From DASQUK01 sp963756425 (GTDB lineage: Bacteria > Actinomycetota > Acidimicrobiia > Acidimicrobiales > VFJN01), in assembly GCA_963756425.1 (NCBI GenBank), contig CAVWNW010000003.1, forward strand, positions 62,001-126,000: a stretch of DNA of 64,000 nt, given 5' to 3'. The position numbers and the translations under genes were made by a program. Below the pieces are notes generated by a model. That model was not told the DNA's origin. It saw only the letters and a list, made by a program, of their open reading frames with translations, and searched no databases. Shown in pieces: positions 9,027 through 16,630 of this stretch (the first letter of the stretch is position 1; each line of letters starts with the position of its first letter).

Positions 9027-9880
9027 ACGGGGATACCGTCGGCCGGGTGTCCGGGCCCAGCGCCGCCGACCTCGCCTTCCACTGGCAGATCGATCCGGCG
9101 GCGCTGGTGCTGGTGGCGGTGAGCGGAACGCTGTACGCCGTGGGCGTCCGGCGGCTGGCCCTGCGGGGCCGGCGCTGGTCGCCGGCCCGGAGCGCGGCGA
9201 TGACCGGTGCGCTGGTGGCCGCCGTCGTTGCCACCCAATCGGGCGTTGGACGGTTCGAGGGCGAGCGTCTCTGGGTCCACATGGTGCAGCACGCCCTCCT
9301 GGGCCTGGCCGTGCCTCTCCTGATCGTGCTGTCGGCGCCGCTCACGCTCGCCCTGCAGACGGCCCGACCGACCACCCGGCAGGCCTTGCGCACGGCGGTC
9401 CACAGCGCCCCGGCGCGCGTGCTCACCCACCCCGTCGTCGCCTGGTGCCTGTTCGGCGGCGGGCTGGTGGCGATCTACCTCACCCCGCTGCTCGACGTCG
9501 CCGCCCGCAACGATCCCGTCCACCTTCTGGTGCACGCCCACGTGGTGCTTACGGGCACCTTGTTCCTCGCCGTGCTGGTGGGCGTCGACCCGCTGCCACA
9601 CCGGCCGCCGTTCGGCGCCCGACTGCTCATCCTCCTGGCGGCAGTTCCGTTCCACGCGGTGGTGGGCTTGGCGCTGCTGAGCGCGGGCTCGCCGCTGGCG
9701 CCCGACGCCTATCCCCGGCTGTCGGACCAGCGCACTGCGGCCGGGCTGTTCTGGGGCATCGGCGAGCTCTTCACGCTGGTGGTGGCGGGCATCATCCTGC
9801 GCCAGTGGTGGCTCGGCGAACGGCGGGCCGAAGCCCGCGAGCTTCGCGGGGCCCGGGACGCCGTCATGGCCGACTCGTGA
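9023..9880 (+). CDS. CtaG-like cytochrome c oxidase assembly factor
   Basis: A polytopic membrane protein of the caa3-type CtaG family, implicated in copper delivery or assembly of cytochrome c oxidase. About seven hydrophobic segments are visible, with the family's conserved histidines in 'LWVHMVQHALLGLAVPLL', 'DPVHLLVHAHVVLTGTLF' and 'AVPFHAVVGLALL'. The ATG at 9023 overlaps the stop of the upstream gene (ATGA). Its proximity to ctaE-qcrCAB on the opposite strand fits a role in respiratory complex biogenesis. It is not the CtaG/Cox11 copper chaperone of proteobacteria, which is an unrelated protein with the same symbol. Confidence 0.85.
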   Translation: MNGDTVGRVSGPSAADLAFHWQIDPAALVLVAVSGTLYAVGVRRLALRGRRWSPARSAAMTGALVAAVVATQSGVGRFEGERLWVHMVQHALLGLAVPLLIVLSAPLTLALQTARPTTRQALRTAVHSAPARVLTHPVVAWCLFGGGLVAIYLTPLLDVAARNDPVHLLVHAHVVLTGTLFLAVLVGVDPLPHRPPFGARLLILLAAVPFHAVVGLALLSAGSPLAPDAYPRLSDQRTAAGLFWGIGELFTLVVAGIILRQWWLGERRAEARELRGARDAVMADS

Positions 9881-9886
9881 GGCGGG

Positions 9887-10519
9887 TCAGGCCGGGGCGT
9901 CCCGCGTGTTGAACCGGTTCATGGCGGCAGCGAGGCCGTCCGCCAGGATGGCTTCGACCGCGTCGGCCGCCTCCTGCACCGCGATGTCGAGCTCGACCCG
10001 CTCGCGCTTGGACATTCGCCGGAGCACGTGGTCCGCACCCCGTTCCTTGCTCGGGGGCTTGTCGACGCCGATGCGCACCCGCAGGAAGTCGTCGGTGTGC
10101 AGGTGCGCCTTGATCGAGCGCAGCCCGTTGTGGCCCGCCAGTCCGCCGCCCTCCTTGATCTTGACGCGACCCAGCGGCAGGTCGAGCTCGTCGTGGACGA
10201 CGACCAGCCGCTCCGGGTCGGCGATGCCGTGCCGCCGTACCAGCATGGCGACCGACTCGCCGGACAGGTTCACGTACGTCTGCGGGAACGCCAGCGCCAC
10301 CCGTCGGTCGCCGATGAGGACCTCGGCCACCAGAGCCCGCTCCCGCGACCGCTTCAGCACCGCGCCGTGACGCTCGGCCAGGAGCGCGACCGTGTCGGCG
10401 CCGACGTTGTGGCGGCTGTGCTCGTACTCCGCACCGGGGTTGCCCAGCCCGACGACGAGTAGGTCAGCGGGGGTGCCGCGCCGCTCGGCGGCAGCACCCC
10501 GTCGTCCGAAGAGCGGCAT
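9887..10519 (-). CDS. pth: Peptidyl-tRNA hydrolase
   Basis: Releases tRNA from peptidyl-tRNAs that drop off the ribosome. The family motifs are complete: 'LLVVGLGNPGAEYEHSRHNVG' region with the catalytic histidine, 'FPQTYVNLSGESV', 'HDELDLPLGRVKIKEGGG' with the catalytic aspartate, and 'GHNGLRSI'. The 210-residue length is normal, with a short basic N-terminal extension. The gene follows rplY on the same strand with a 25-base gap, the usual rplY-pth pairing. It converges on the CtaG-like gene with only 6 bases between stops. Confidence 0.96.
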   Translation of the reverse strand: MPLFGRRGAAAERRGTPADLLVVGLGNPGAEYEHSRHNVGADTVALLAERHGAVLKRSRERALVAEVLIGDRRVALAFPQTYVNLSGESVAMLVRRHGIADPERLVVVHDELDLPLGRVKIKEGGGLAGHNGLRSIKAHLHTDDFLRVRIGVDKPPSKERGADHVLRRMSKRERVELDIAVQEAADAVEAILADGLAAAMNRFNTRDAPA

Positions 10520-10544
10520 GGACGGTCAGGGTCCCGATGGGGAC

Positions 10545-11243
10545 CTATTCGCGGCCCTCGCCCCCACGCTGGCCGGACTCGCCCTCGCCAGCAGCGCCTT
10601 CGGCGCGCTCGCCGCCCTCGCCCTCAGCGCCTTCCTCCTCCTCGCCCTCTTCGCCCTCTTCCTCTTCCTCTTCGGCGAGGGCCAGGCTGGTGAGCTTGGC
10701 GGTGACGATGGTTTCCTCCGGGTCAGCCTCGGTGGTGACGTCCGCCGGCAACTGAAGGTCGCCGACGGTGATGTGCTGGCCGATCTCGAGATCGGACACA
10801 TCGATCGCGATGTGCCCGGGGATGGCGTCGGGCTTGGCGGTCACGATCAACATGTTGAGGATCTGCTCGACGACGCCGTCGTCGCGGATCACCTTCTCGG
10901 GTTCGCCCTCCAGCACCAGGGGCACGTCGGTGGTGATGGGCTTGTCCACGTCGACGGCCAGGAAGTCGACGTGCAGCACGTCACGCCGCACGGGGTGGCG
11001 CTGCATCTCCTTCACGATCGCCTTCGTGCTACTGCCGTTGATCTCCAGCGTGAGCAGGGCATTCAGGCCCTTGTCGGTCGTGAGTGCGCTGCGCAGGTCG
11101 CGCCACTCGACGCTGATGGGGGCGGGCTCTGCGCCACGGCCGTAGAGGACGGCGGGGACCTTGCCGGTCGCCCGCAAGCGGCGGGCTGCGGGGGAGCCGG
11201 TGGGTCGGCCGGTCTCGGCCGCCAGGATGATGTCGTCAGCCAT
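10545..11243 (-). CDS. rplY: 50S ribosomal protein L25 (CTC form) with acidic tail
   Basis: Binds 5S rRNA in the large subunit. It has the N-terminal L25 domain ('LRATGKVPAVLYGRG', 'HPVRRDVLHVDFLAV') and the C-terminal TL5/CTC beta domain. The last 45 or so residues are almost only Glu, Gly, Ala and Ser, an acidic low-complexity tail common in actinobacterial CTC proteins and encoded by a CTC/CTT-rich stretch at 10545-10680. A clear GGAG Shine-Dalgarno lies 7 bases before ATG 11243. Confidence 0.95.
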   Translation of the reverse strand: MADDIILAAETGRPTGSPAARRLRATGKVPAVLYGRGAEPAPISVEWRDLRSALTTDKGLNALLTLEINGSSTKAIVKEMQRHPVRRDVLHVDFLAVDVDKPITTDVPLVLEGEPEKVIRDDGVVEQILNMLIVTAKPDAIPGHIAIDVSDLEIGQHITVGDLQLPADVTTEADPEETIVTAKLTSLALAEEEEEEGEEGEEEEGAEGEGGERAEGAAGEGESGQRGGEGRE

Positions 11244-11294
11244 CGGAGTCTCCTACTTCTGACGTCGCGCCGGAGCGCATGGCGTGGGGATGGA

Positions 11295-11311
11295 CCGGTA
11301 GAGGCTACCGG
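11295..11311. terminator. Short perfect hairpin between prs and rplY
   Basis: CCGGTAG (11295-11301) and CTACCGG (11305-11311) form a perfect 7-bp stem around a 3-base loop in the 112-base gap between the prs stop and the rplY start. There is no T-tract. It may terminate prs transcription, or form part of an rplY leader used for autogenous control; the sequence alone does not decide. Confidence 0.4.
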
Positions 11312-11355
11312 CCGAACGCCTCGGATCCCCAAGCGCCGATGCGAGCCGCTCCGGG

Positions 11356-12339
11356 TCAGGCCTGGTTGGCCCCGCCGAAGATCTCCGACACGGACGTGTC
11401 CTCGAAGATGGCGTCGATCGTGTCGGCGATCACCTTCGCGATCGACAGGACCTCGATCTTGTCGATCTGCTTCTCGGGCGGCAGCGGGAGGGTGTTGGTG
11501 ACCACGACCCTCTCGATCACCGAGTTCTTGATCCGATCGACGGCGGGTCCCGACAGCACCCCATGAGTGGCGGCGGCGCAGACCTGCCGCGCGCCCTGCT
11601 CGACCAGCTGCTCGGCGGCCGCCACCAGGGTGCTGGCGGTGTCGATCATGTCGTCGATGACCACGCAGGTGCGCCCGGCGACGTTGCCGACCACCTCCTT
11701 GGCCTCGACTGCGTTCTGCGCGCCCCGGATTCGGCGCTTGTGGACGATGGCCAGGTCAGCATGGAGGGCATTGGCGTAGCGTTCCGCCACCTTCACCCGC
11801 CCGGCGTCTGGCGACACGACGACCAGGTCGTCGGCCAGGTTCTTCTCGAGGTGCTCCACCAGCACCGGCATAGCCGTGAGGTGGTCGAACGGCTGGTCGA
11901 AGAAGCCCTGGATCTGCCCACTGTGCAGGTCGACCGAAACCAGGCGGCCGGCGCCGGCGACCGTGAACATGTTGGCGACGAGCTTGGCGGAGATGGGCTC
12001 GCGTCCCTCGGCCTTACGGTCCTGGCGGCCGTACCCGTAGATGGGCATCACCGCCGTGATGCGCTTGGCCGAGGCCCGCTTGGCGGCGTCGACCATCTGC
12101 AGGTGCTCGAAGATGGTGTCGTTGATCGACATCGTGCCGCTGGCGCCGTGGCTCTGGATGATGAAGACGTCCATGCCACGGACGGATTCGCTGAAGCGGC
12201 AGTGGATCTCGCCGTTGGCGAACTCGGTGCAGTTGGGCTCGCCGAGCTGCACGTCGAGGCACTCGGCGATCTCCTTGGCCAGCGGCAGGTTGGCGCGCCC
12301 GGAAACGATGTGCAGCCTCTTCTTGGTGACGACCTCCAT
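11356..12339 (-). CDS. prs: Ribose-phosphate pyrophosphokinase
   Basis: Makes PRPP from ribose 5-phosphate and ATP for nucleotide, histidine and tryptophan synthesis. The class I signature is present: 'VVVSPDAGRVKVAERYA' and the PRPP-binding loop 'VVIDDMIDTASTL' (Ser where many have Gly before Thr). I place the start at ATG 12339 (MEVVTKKRLHIVSGR), because GGAAGG lies 7 bases upstream; the GTG at 12345 would overlap that Shine-Dalgarno. It follows glmU on the same strand at a 42-base gap, the standard glmU-prs pairing of Gram-positive bacteria. Confidence 0.95.
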   Translation of the reverse strand: MEVVTKKRLHIVSGRANLPLAKEIAECLDVQLGEPNCTEFANGEIHCRFSESVRGMDVFIIQSHGASGTMSINDTIFEHLQMVDAAKRASAKRITAVMPIYGYGRQDRKAEGREPISAKLVANMFTVAGAGRLVSVDLHSGQIQGFFDQPFDHLTAMPVLVEHLEKNLADDLVVVSPDAGRVKVAERYANALHADLAIVHKRRIRGAQNAVEAKEVVGNVAGRTCVVIDDMIDTASTLVAAAEQLVEQGARQVCAAATHGVLSGPAVDRIKNSVIERVVVTNTLPLPPEKQIDKIEVLSIAKVIADTIDAIFEDTSVSEIFGGANQA

Positions 12340-12358
12340 GACCACCTTCCGCTGCGAA

Positions 12359-12379
12359 CTGGGGCGCCTCGCTCCCCAG
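12359..12379. terminator. Weak hairpin between glmU and prs
   Basis: CTGGGG (12359-12364) and CCCCAG (12374-12379) can pair over 6 bp around a 9-base loop in the 42-base gap between the two genes. Without a T-tract it is at best a partial attenuator or an mRNA processing element. Confidence 0.3.
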
Positions 12380-12381
12380 AT

Positions 12382-13488
12382 CTACGTCGTGCCCGAAGTG
12401 TAGAACGGTCCTGTCCGTCCACCCGATGGGACCTGCGCACCGGCTTCGAGCACCGCGTACGGGCCCACCACGGCGTCGTCGCCGATGGTGGCATGGTCGG
12501 CCAGGCTCTCCGTGACCTCCGCACGCTCGCCGACCCGCGTGTCCACGAGGCGGGTATAAGGGCCTATGTCGCTACCGGCGCCAACGGTGGTGGTCCCCTG
12601 CAACACCGTCCCAGGGAAGAGCGTGACGTCGGGGGCCAGCGTGACGGCGGCGTCGATGTAGGTGGCTGCCGGGTCGACCATCGTCACGCCCTCCCGCATC
12701 CAGTGTTGGTTGGTGCGGTAGCGCAGCTCCGCCTCGGCCTCTGCGAGCTGGGCCCGGTCGTTGACTCCCTGGGTCTCGTCGGGATCGTCCACCACGAGGG
12801 AGACGACCTGGTGGCCCGCCTCGGCGAGCACCTCGATCACGTCGGTGATGTACAGCTCGGATTGGGAGTTGTCGGGCGTGATGCGCCGGAGCGCCGGGGC
12901 CAGCAGGCCGCGCCGGAACACGTAGATGCCGGTGTTCACCTCGTCGATCGCCAGCTCGGCCTCGTTGGCCTCGCGGTGCTCGACGATCCGGCGGACGCGC
13001 CCGTCGCGGTCGCGCACGATGCGCCCGTAGCCGTCGGGATCGTCCATGCGGGCCGTGAGCAGGGTGCAGGCCGCACCCGAGAGCCGGTGCTCGAGGACGA
13101 GGGCGGCCAGGGTGGCCGACTGGATCAGCGGCGTGTCGCCGGGCAGGACCAGCACGTCGCCGTCGTCCTGGTCGAGGGCGTCGAGGTCGTCCTCGGGGAT
13201 GCCGGTGAGCCCGACCGCGACCGCATCGCCGGTCCCGGCCTGCACCCGCTGCTCCACGAACTCGAGGGGCACGGGCCCCGGGCTCTCCTGCAACTTCTTG
13301 GTGACCAGGTCCGCGGCGTAGCCCACGACCACGACCGCCCGGTCGACCTCGCACTCGTCCAGGGCATCGAGGACGTAGCGGAGCAGAGGACGTCCGCAGA
13401 GCATGTGCAGCGGCTTGGGACGGGCCGAGCGCATGCGCGTGCCCTGACCCGCCGCAAGGACGATGGCCGACAGGGAACGCTCGCTCAT
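12382..13488 (-). CDS. glmU: N-acetylglucosamine-1-phosphate uridyltransferase, short GlmU
   Basis: The uridyltransferase half of GlmU, making UDP-GlcNAc for peptidoglycan. The nucleotide motif LAAGQGTRMRSARPKPLH is intact at the N-terminus, and 'LVLPGDTPLI' and 'DEVNTGIYVF' follow. Left-handed beta-helix repeats start near residue 285. The protein stops at 368 residues, about 90 short of bifunctional GlmU, after 'GPYAVLEAGAQVPSG' and 'GPFYTSGTT'. The acetyltransferase active site is therefore absent, and no continuation fits in the 42 bases before prs. Start ATG 13488 overlaps the stop of a tiny upstream reading frame (ATGA). Confidence 0.9.
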   Translation of the reverse strand: MSERSLSAIVLAAGQGTRMRSARPKPLHMLCGRPLLRYVLDALDECEVDRAVVVVGYAADLVTKKLQESPGPVPLEFVEQRVQAGTGDAVAVGLTGIPEDDLDALDQDDGDVLVLPGDTPLIQSATLAALVLEHRLSGAACTLLTARMDDPDGYGRIVRDRDGRVRRIVEHREANEAELAIDEVNTGIYVFRRGLLAPALRRITPDNSQSELYITDVIEVLAEAGHQVVSLVVDDPDETQGVNDRAQLAEAEAELRYRTNQHWMREGVTMVDPAATYIDAAVTLAPDVTLFPGTVLQGTTTVGAGSDIGPYTRLVDTRVGERAEVTESLADHATIGDDAVVGPYAVLEAGAQVPSGGRTGPFYTSGTT

Positions 13489-13565
13489 TGCTTCCCGCTC
13501 TTGCTGCTTCGCAGCGGGCCGCTCGGGCCACGCTCGCTCTCTCGCCCTGCGGGACGCTCGCTCAT
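13473..13565. repeat. Repeated start region upstream of glmU, with possible 26-codon leader ORF
   Basis: GGGAACGCTCGCTCAT (13473-13488, covering the glmU start) recurs as GGGACGCTCGCTCAT at 13551-13565, and the core ACGCTCGCT occurs once more near 13530. Read on the minus strand, the second copy opens a 26-codon frame (MSERPAGRESER...) at 13565 whose TGA overlaps the glmU ATG. Both frames begin Met-Ser-Glu-Arg. This could be a leader peptide, or simply a partial duplication of the glmU start; no Shine-Dalgarno precedes the 13565 ATG. Confidence 0.4.
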
Positions 13566-13659
13566 GCGTCTGTTGTAGCGCCCGCGCCCGCCGAACGCGC
13601 ACCGCGGGCTGACCACCGGCCTGCGTTTCCCGGAATCGACGAGCGGGTAGCGCGCCCGC

Positions 13660-14172
13660 ATGCCGGATGACCGTGACCCCCAGACGCCCGATCCGTTGCC
13701 CGGCCAGCCCGGCGGACCGCTCGAGCGCATCGAGCTGACGAGCCCGGAATTCGACGACGGTGACGTCCTGCCGGCACGGTTCGCCCACGATCGCGAGAAC
13801 GTGTCGCCACCGCTCGAATGGAGCGACGTCCCGCCCGGAGCCCAGGAGCTCGCGCTGCTGTGCCAGGACCCGGATGCCCCCAGCGGCCTGTTCACGCACT
13901 GGGTGCTGTCCAGCATCGATCCGACGATCACCGCCATCGACGAGGGCGAGGTGCCGCCGGGGGCGGTCGCCGGCACCAACGGCTTCGGGGACATCGGGTG
14001 GGGCGGACCGCAACCGCCGCGTGGCCACGGGCCGCACCGCTACGTGTTCACGCTGTTCGCGGCGTCCGAGCACCTCGACCTGGATCCGGGGGCATCGGCC
14101 GACGACCTCCTCGACGCGCTGGACGGCGTGGAGCTCGCGCAGGGCTCGTTGCTCGGCCACTACGAGCGCTAG
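13660..14172 (+). CDS. YbhB/YbcL family phosphatidylethanolamine-binding-like protein
   Basis: A 170-residue PEBP-family protein (Raf kinase inhibitor-like, YbhB/YbcL type). Typical blocks are 'IELTSPEFDDGDVLPARFA', 'NVSPPLEWSDVPPGAQELAL', 'CQDPDAPSGLFTHWVLSSI' and 'YGP-like GHGPHRYVFTLFA'. The conserved pocket residues Asp, Pro-Asp-Ala-Pro and His are present. Bacterial members have no settled function. It is a single gene between divergent glmU and convergent Tad genes, with 10 bases to the TadG-like stop. Confidence 0.92.
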   Translation: MPDDRDPQTPDPLPGQPGGPLERIELTSPEFDDGDVLPARFAHDRENVSPPLEWSDVPPGAQELALLCQDPDAPSGLFTHWVLSSIDPTITAIDEGEVPPGAVAGTNGFGDIGWGGPQPPRGHGPHRYVFTLFAASEHLDLDPGASADDLLDALDGVELAQGSLLGHYER

Positions 14173-14182
14173 GGCCGGCCGG

Positions 14183-14632
14183 TCAGCAACCGGACGTCAC
14201 GTCGGTGATGCCCCTGACCACGCACGCGCTGCGGTCGACGCTGAACGTCTGGGTCCCCACCGGCAGCAACAGGAGGTCGACCGAGCTGCGGACGGTCACG
14301 GTGACCTCGTTGCCATCGGTGCGGACGAACGTGCCGCCGCCGCAGGGCTGATCGGCGCGGCCGAGGAAGGCGCAGGCGGCATCCTGGGCTGCGGGTCCGT
14401 CGAGGATGACGGCGTTGCCGCCGCGGACGGCATCGTCGGAGATCGCCTGGGCCCCGGCGCGGGCCGCCGACTCGGCCAGGTTGGTGGCTTCGCGCTTGGA
14501 GGCGAGGATCCGGCCGCCGTCGAGCACCAGGCCGCTCACGAAGATCAGGGCGACCGCGAAGATCACGACGAAGGCCGTCACGACGCCTTCATCTCCCCGA
14601 CCACGAGGACGGCCGCGACACGCCCGGTGCAC
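14183..14632 (-). CDS. TadG-like pilus assembly protein
   Basis: A short pseudopilin-like protein of the Tad locus. It has an N-terminal basic stretch and one hydrophobic helix ('VVTAFVVIFAVALIFVSGLV') followed by 'LDGGRILASKREATNLAESA', the typical TadG/TadE N-terminal module, and an extracytoplasmic tail with four cysteines. The longer frame to 14734 overlaps the previous gene. GTG 14632 is chosen because it shares a base with that gene's TAG stop and has CGGAG about 7 bases upstream. It is the last gene of the Tad run on this strand. Confidence 0.8.
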   Translation of the reverse strand: MHRACRGRPRGRGDEGVVTAFVVIFAVALIFVSGLVLDGGRILASKREATNLAESAARAGAQAISDDAVRGGNAVILDGPAAQDAACAFLGRADQPCGGGTFVRTDGNEVTVTVRSSVDLLLLPVGTQTFSVDRSACVVRGITDVTSGC

Positions 14633-15057
14633 TACAGGCTCCGGTGGGCGTCGATCGGTTCCCAGGCTTCCTCGAAGAGCGTGACGCTCAGCGGCAGCCC
14701 GATGAACGTGAGGTCGCGCGTGTCGACGGTGCACGTCACCTCCACGTGGACCGTGGCACCGCGCTCGAACTCGCCGCGCGGCAGGAACTCGGTGTCGACC
14801 TGGGGACCGTCCTTGCAGTTGAGGTTCTCGCCGGAGACCGTGTCGGTCGCGGCGGCCTGCGCCTGGGCCCGGGCGGCGCCGGCGGACTGCTGCAACGACG
14901 CGACCCGGGCGGCGTCGCTGGCGGCCCCGACCACGTCGCTCTTGGCGTCAGTCAGGCGCCCGGCCGCGATCACGAGGAAGAGGAAGCAGATCAGCACGGG
15001 CATGACGATCACCAGCTCGGTGGTCACCACCCCTCGATCCCCCGTTCCCCGGTTCAC
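14632..15057 (-). CDS. TadE-like pseudopilin (second copy)
   Basis: A 141-residue TadE/TadG family minor pilin: short leader 'MNRGTGDRG', then the processing-type junction and helix 'VVTTELVIVMPVLICFLFLV', then a mostly extracytoplasmic domain with two cysteines. GTG 15057 overlaps the stop of the upstream TadE gene (GTGA). TadE-type proteins are thought to be processed by the prepilin peptidase and to help assemble Flp fibres. Confidence 0.85.
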   Translation of the reverse strand: MNRGTGDRGVVTTELVIVMPVLICFLFLVIAAGRLTDAKSDVVGAASDAARVASLQQSAGAARAQAQAAATDTVSGENLNCKDGPQVDTEFLPRGEFERGATVHVEVTCTVDTRDLTFIGLPLSVTLFEEAWEPIDAHRSL

Positions 15058-15482
15058 GGGGCGTCCGTGGGCGGGGCGTCGGTGGCGGGCCGGAAGCGCT
15101 CGATGACGCCCTCGGACGTCTCCTGCACAGTGAAGTCCAGGTCGACACCCGGCAGCGCGAACACCTCGGTGACGTCGCCGCGCACGGTCATGCGGACCAA
15201 CTCGCCGCCGTCGACGTAGCGACCATCGACCTCCACGTCGTCGAGCAGCCGCGGCGCCAGTGTCTGCACGAAGTCGTTTGCCACCTGCCGGCCCTCGGGG
15301 ATGGATCCGCCCTGCACGGTCGCCGCCCTGGCGCCTTCCTGGGCGGCGGCACTGGCGATGCTGGAGGCGTGGAAGTAGAGCCCGGCCTGCACGATCAGCA
15401 TGATCATGAACAGGAACGCGGGCGCAGCGATGACGAGCTCGGTGGTCGCGCCCTGGTCGCCACCGAGGCGCCTTGCGGACAC
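15054..15482 (-). CDS. TadE-like pseudopilin
   Basis: A 142-residue TadE family protein. Leader 'MSARRLGGDQG' is followed by 'ATTELVIAAPAFLFMIMLIV' and a typical 'QAGLYFHASSIASAAAQEGA' stretch. It starts at GTG 15482, 5 bases after the stop of the Flp-like pilin gene, and its stop overlaps the next gene. Two TadE-like proteins plus a TadG-like one form the minor-pilin set of this locus. Confidence 0.88.
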   Translation of the reverse strand: MSARRLGGDQGATTELVIAAPAFLFMIMLIVQAGLYFHASSIASAAAQEGARAATVQGGSIPEGRQVANDFVQTLAPRLLDDVEVDGRYVDGGELVRMTVRGDVTEVFALPGVDLDFTVQETSEGVIERFRPATDAPPTDAP

Positions 15483-15486
15483 GGGT

Positions 15487-15699
15487 TCAGCGGAAGGCGA
15501 GTGCGCCTTCGATGTCGTTCTTGATGTCCTGCGACTTGTTGTTGATCGCGCCGGCGATGAGAACGACGGCCGCGAGCGCCGCCGCCGCCAGGGCGGCGGT
15601 GATGATCATCGTCTCCGTGGTCATGCCGCGGTCGTCCCCGTGCAGCTCCCGCAGCCGGTGCCAGAGGACCGAGATGATCGACGTGATGACAAAGAACAT
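15487..15699 (-). CDS. Flp-type major pilin
   Basis: A 70-residue pilin candidate. It opens with 'MFFVITSIISVLWHRLREL', then has 'DDRG' directly before the hydrophobic mature start 'MTTETMIITAALAAAALAAV', the layout of a type IVb Flp prepilin cleaved after glycine. ATG 15699 is supported by GGAGGAG 7 bases upstream; a longer frame to 15744 has no such site. The strong Shine-Dalgarno compared with its neighbours fits a highly expressed structural pilin. Confidence 0.82.
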   Translation of the reverse strand: MFFVITSIISVLWHRLRELHGDDRGMTTETMIITAALAAAALAAVVLIAGAINNKSQDIKNDIEGALAFR

Positions 15700-15721
15700 G
15701 TGATGTCTCCTCCGTTGTGGG

Positions 15722-16630
15722 TCAGAGGTTGTTGACGACCGCATCCACGGCCGGATAGCCGATGAGGATCAGGAACCCGAGGAACAGCAGCACGACCGGC
15801 AGCGCCATCTTCTCGGTGGTCGACTGGGCTTCGGCCTCGGCTTCGGCGAGGGCGTGATCGCGGAGCGACGCCGCCTTCACCGCGAGCGAGTCGCGGACGC
15901 GGGCCCCCTCGGTCCCGGCCAATGACACCGTGGCCGACAGCTCGACCAGCTCGGTCACGCCCACCTCCTCGCCGAGCCGCGCCAGCGCCGCCCACGGTGT
16001 CTCGCCGGTGAGGGCGGTGACCTCGAGGGCGTTGCGGAGCTGCGCGAAGGCCCAGCCACGTCCGACACTGGCGGCGTCCCGCAGCGCGCTCTCGACCCCA
16101 CTTCCGCCCGCGAGCGAGATCACCACCAGGTCGAGGAACGACCCGAGGGCCTGCTTGAAGGCCTTGCGGCGCTCCTCCGTCTCGCTCCGGAGGCTGATGT
16201 CGGGGGCGAAGAAGAAGAACACGCCCAGAAGGAGCCCGACGCCCGCAGGAAACGTCAGCGGCACGCTGAACCCGCCGACCGTCCATACCGCCGCGACGAC
16301 GGCGGGCAACGCGAGGCCGAAGAACGCGAGGACGACCTTTTGGGCCAAGTGCTGGTCGAGGCTGCGTCCGACAAGCCGCAGGTCGGGCTCGAGGGAGTCG
16401 AGGCGCAACCCCAGGTTGCGCAGGATGCGGCCGAGCGACGCGCCCACGGTCCGCCCGAGGAACTCGCTGACCCCGTCGGTCTGGTCGGTGGCGGTGATCC
16501 GGACGAGCTGGTTCCGCCGCTGGAGGCGGTCGATGGCCGCTTGCAGCGGGGGCGGCGACGGGAACAGCAGCCGCCAGGAGACGACGGCGCCGAGTCCCAC
16601 GAGCGCGCCGAGCAGCAGCGGGACGATCAC
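15722..16630 (-). CDS. TadC-like pilus platform protein
   Basis: A T2SSF-domain inner-membrane platform protein of the Tad system (302 residues). Two hydrophobic segments flank a cytoplasmic domain, with 'LVVISLAGGSGVESALRDAA' and 'GTEGARVRDSLAVKAASLR', the hallmark TadC/GspF region. The C-terminus ends in 'MALPVVLLFLGFLILIGYP'. GTG 16630 overlaps the TadB stop (GTGA) and is preferred to a longer frame from 16717. Together with TadB and CpaF it forms the pilus motor. Confidence 0.88.
   Translation of the reverse strand: MIVPLLLGALVGLGAVVSWRLLFPSPPPLQAAIDRLQRRNQLVRITATDQTDGVSEFLGRTVGASLGRILRNLGLRLDSLEPDLRLVGRSLDQHLAQKVVLAFFGLALPAVVAAVWTVGGFSVPLTFPAGVGLLLGVFFFFAPDISLRSETEERRKAFKQALGSFLDLVVISLAGGSGVESALRDAASVGRGWAFAQLRNALEVTALTGETPWAALARLGEEVGVTELVELSATVSLAGTEGARVRDSLAVKAASLRDHALAEAEAEAQSTTEKMALPVVLLFLGFLILIGYPAVDAVVNNL

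Noticed and set aside
10545..10680. CTC/CTT-rich tract as a possible microsatellite or regulatory element
   Set aside because: It simply encodes the acidic Glu-rich tail common in actinobacterial L25/CTC proteins.
11563..13578. 671-codon plus-strand frame opposite prs and glmU
   Set aside because: It spans two well-identified genes and the gap between them and contains no recognisable domain; a shadow frame.
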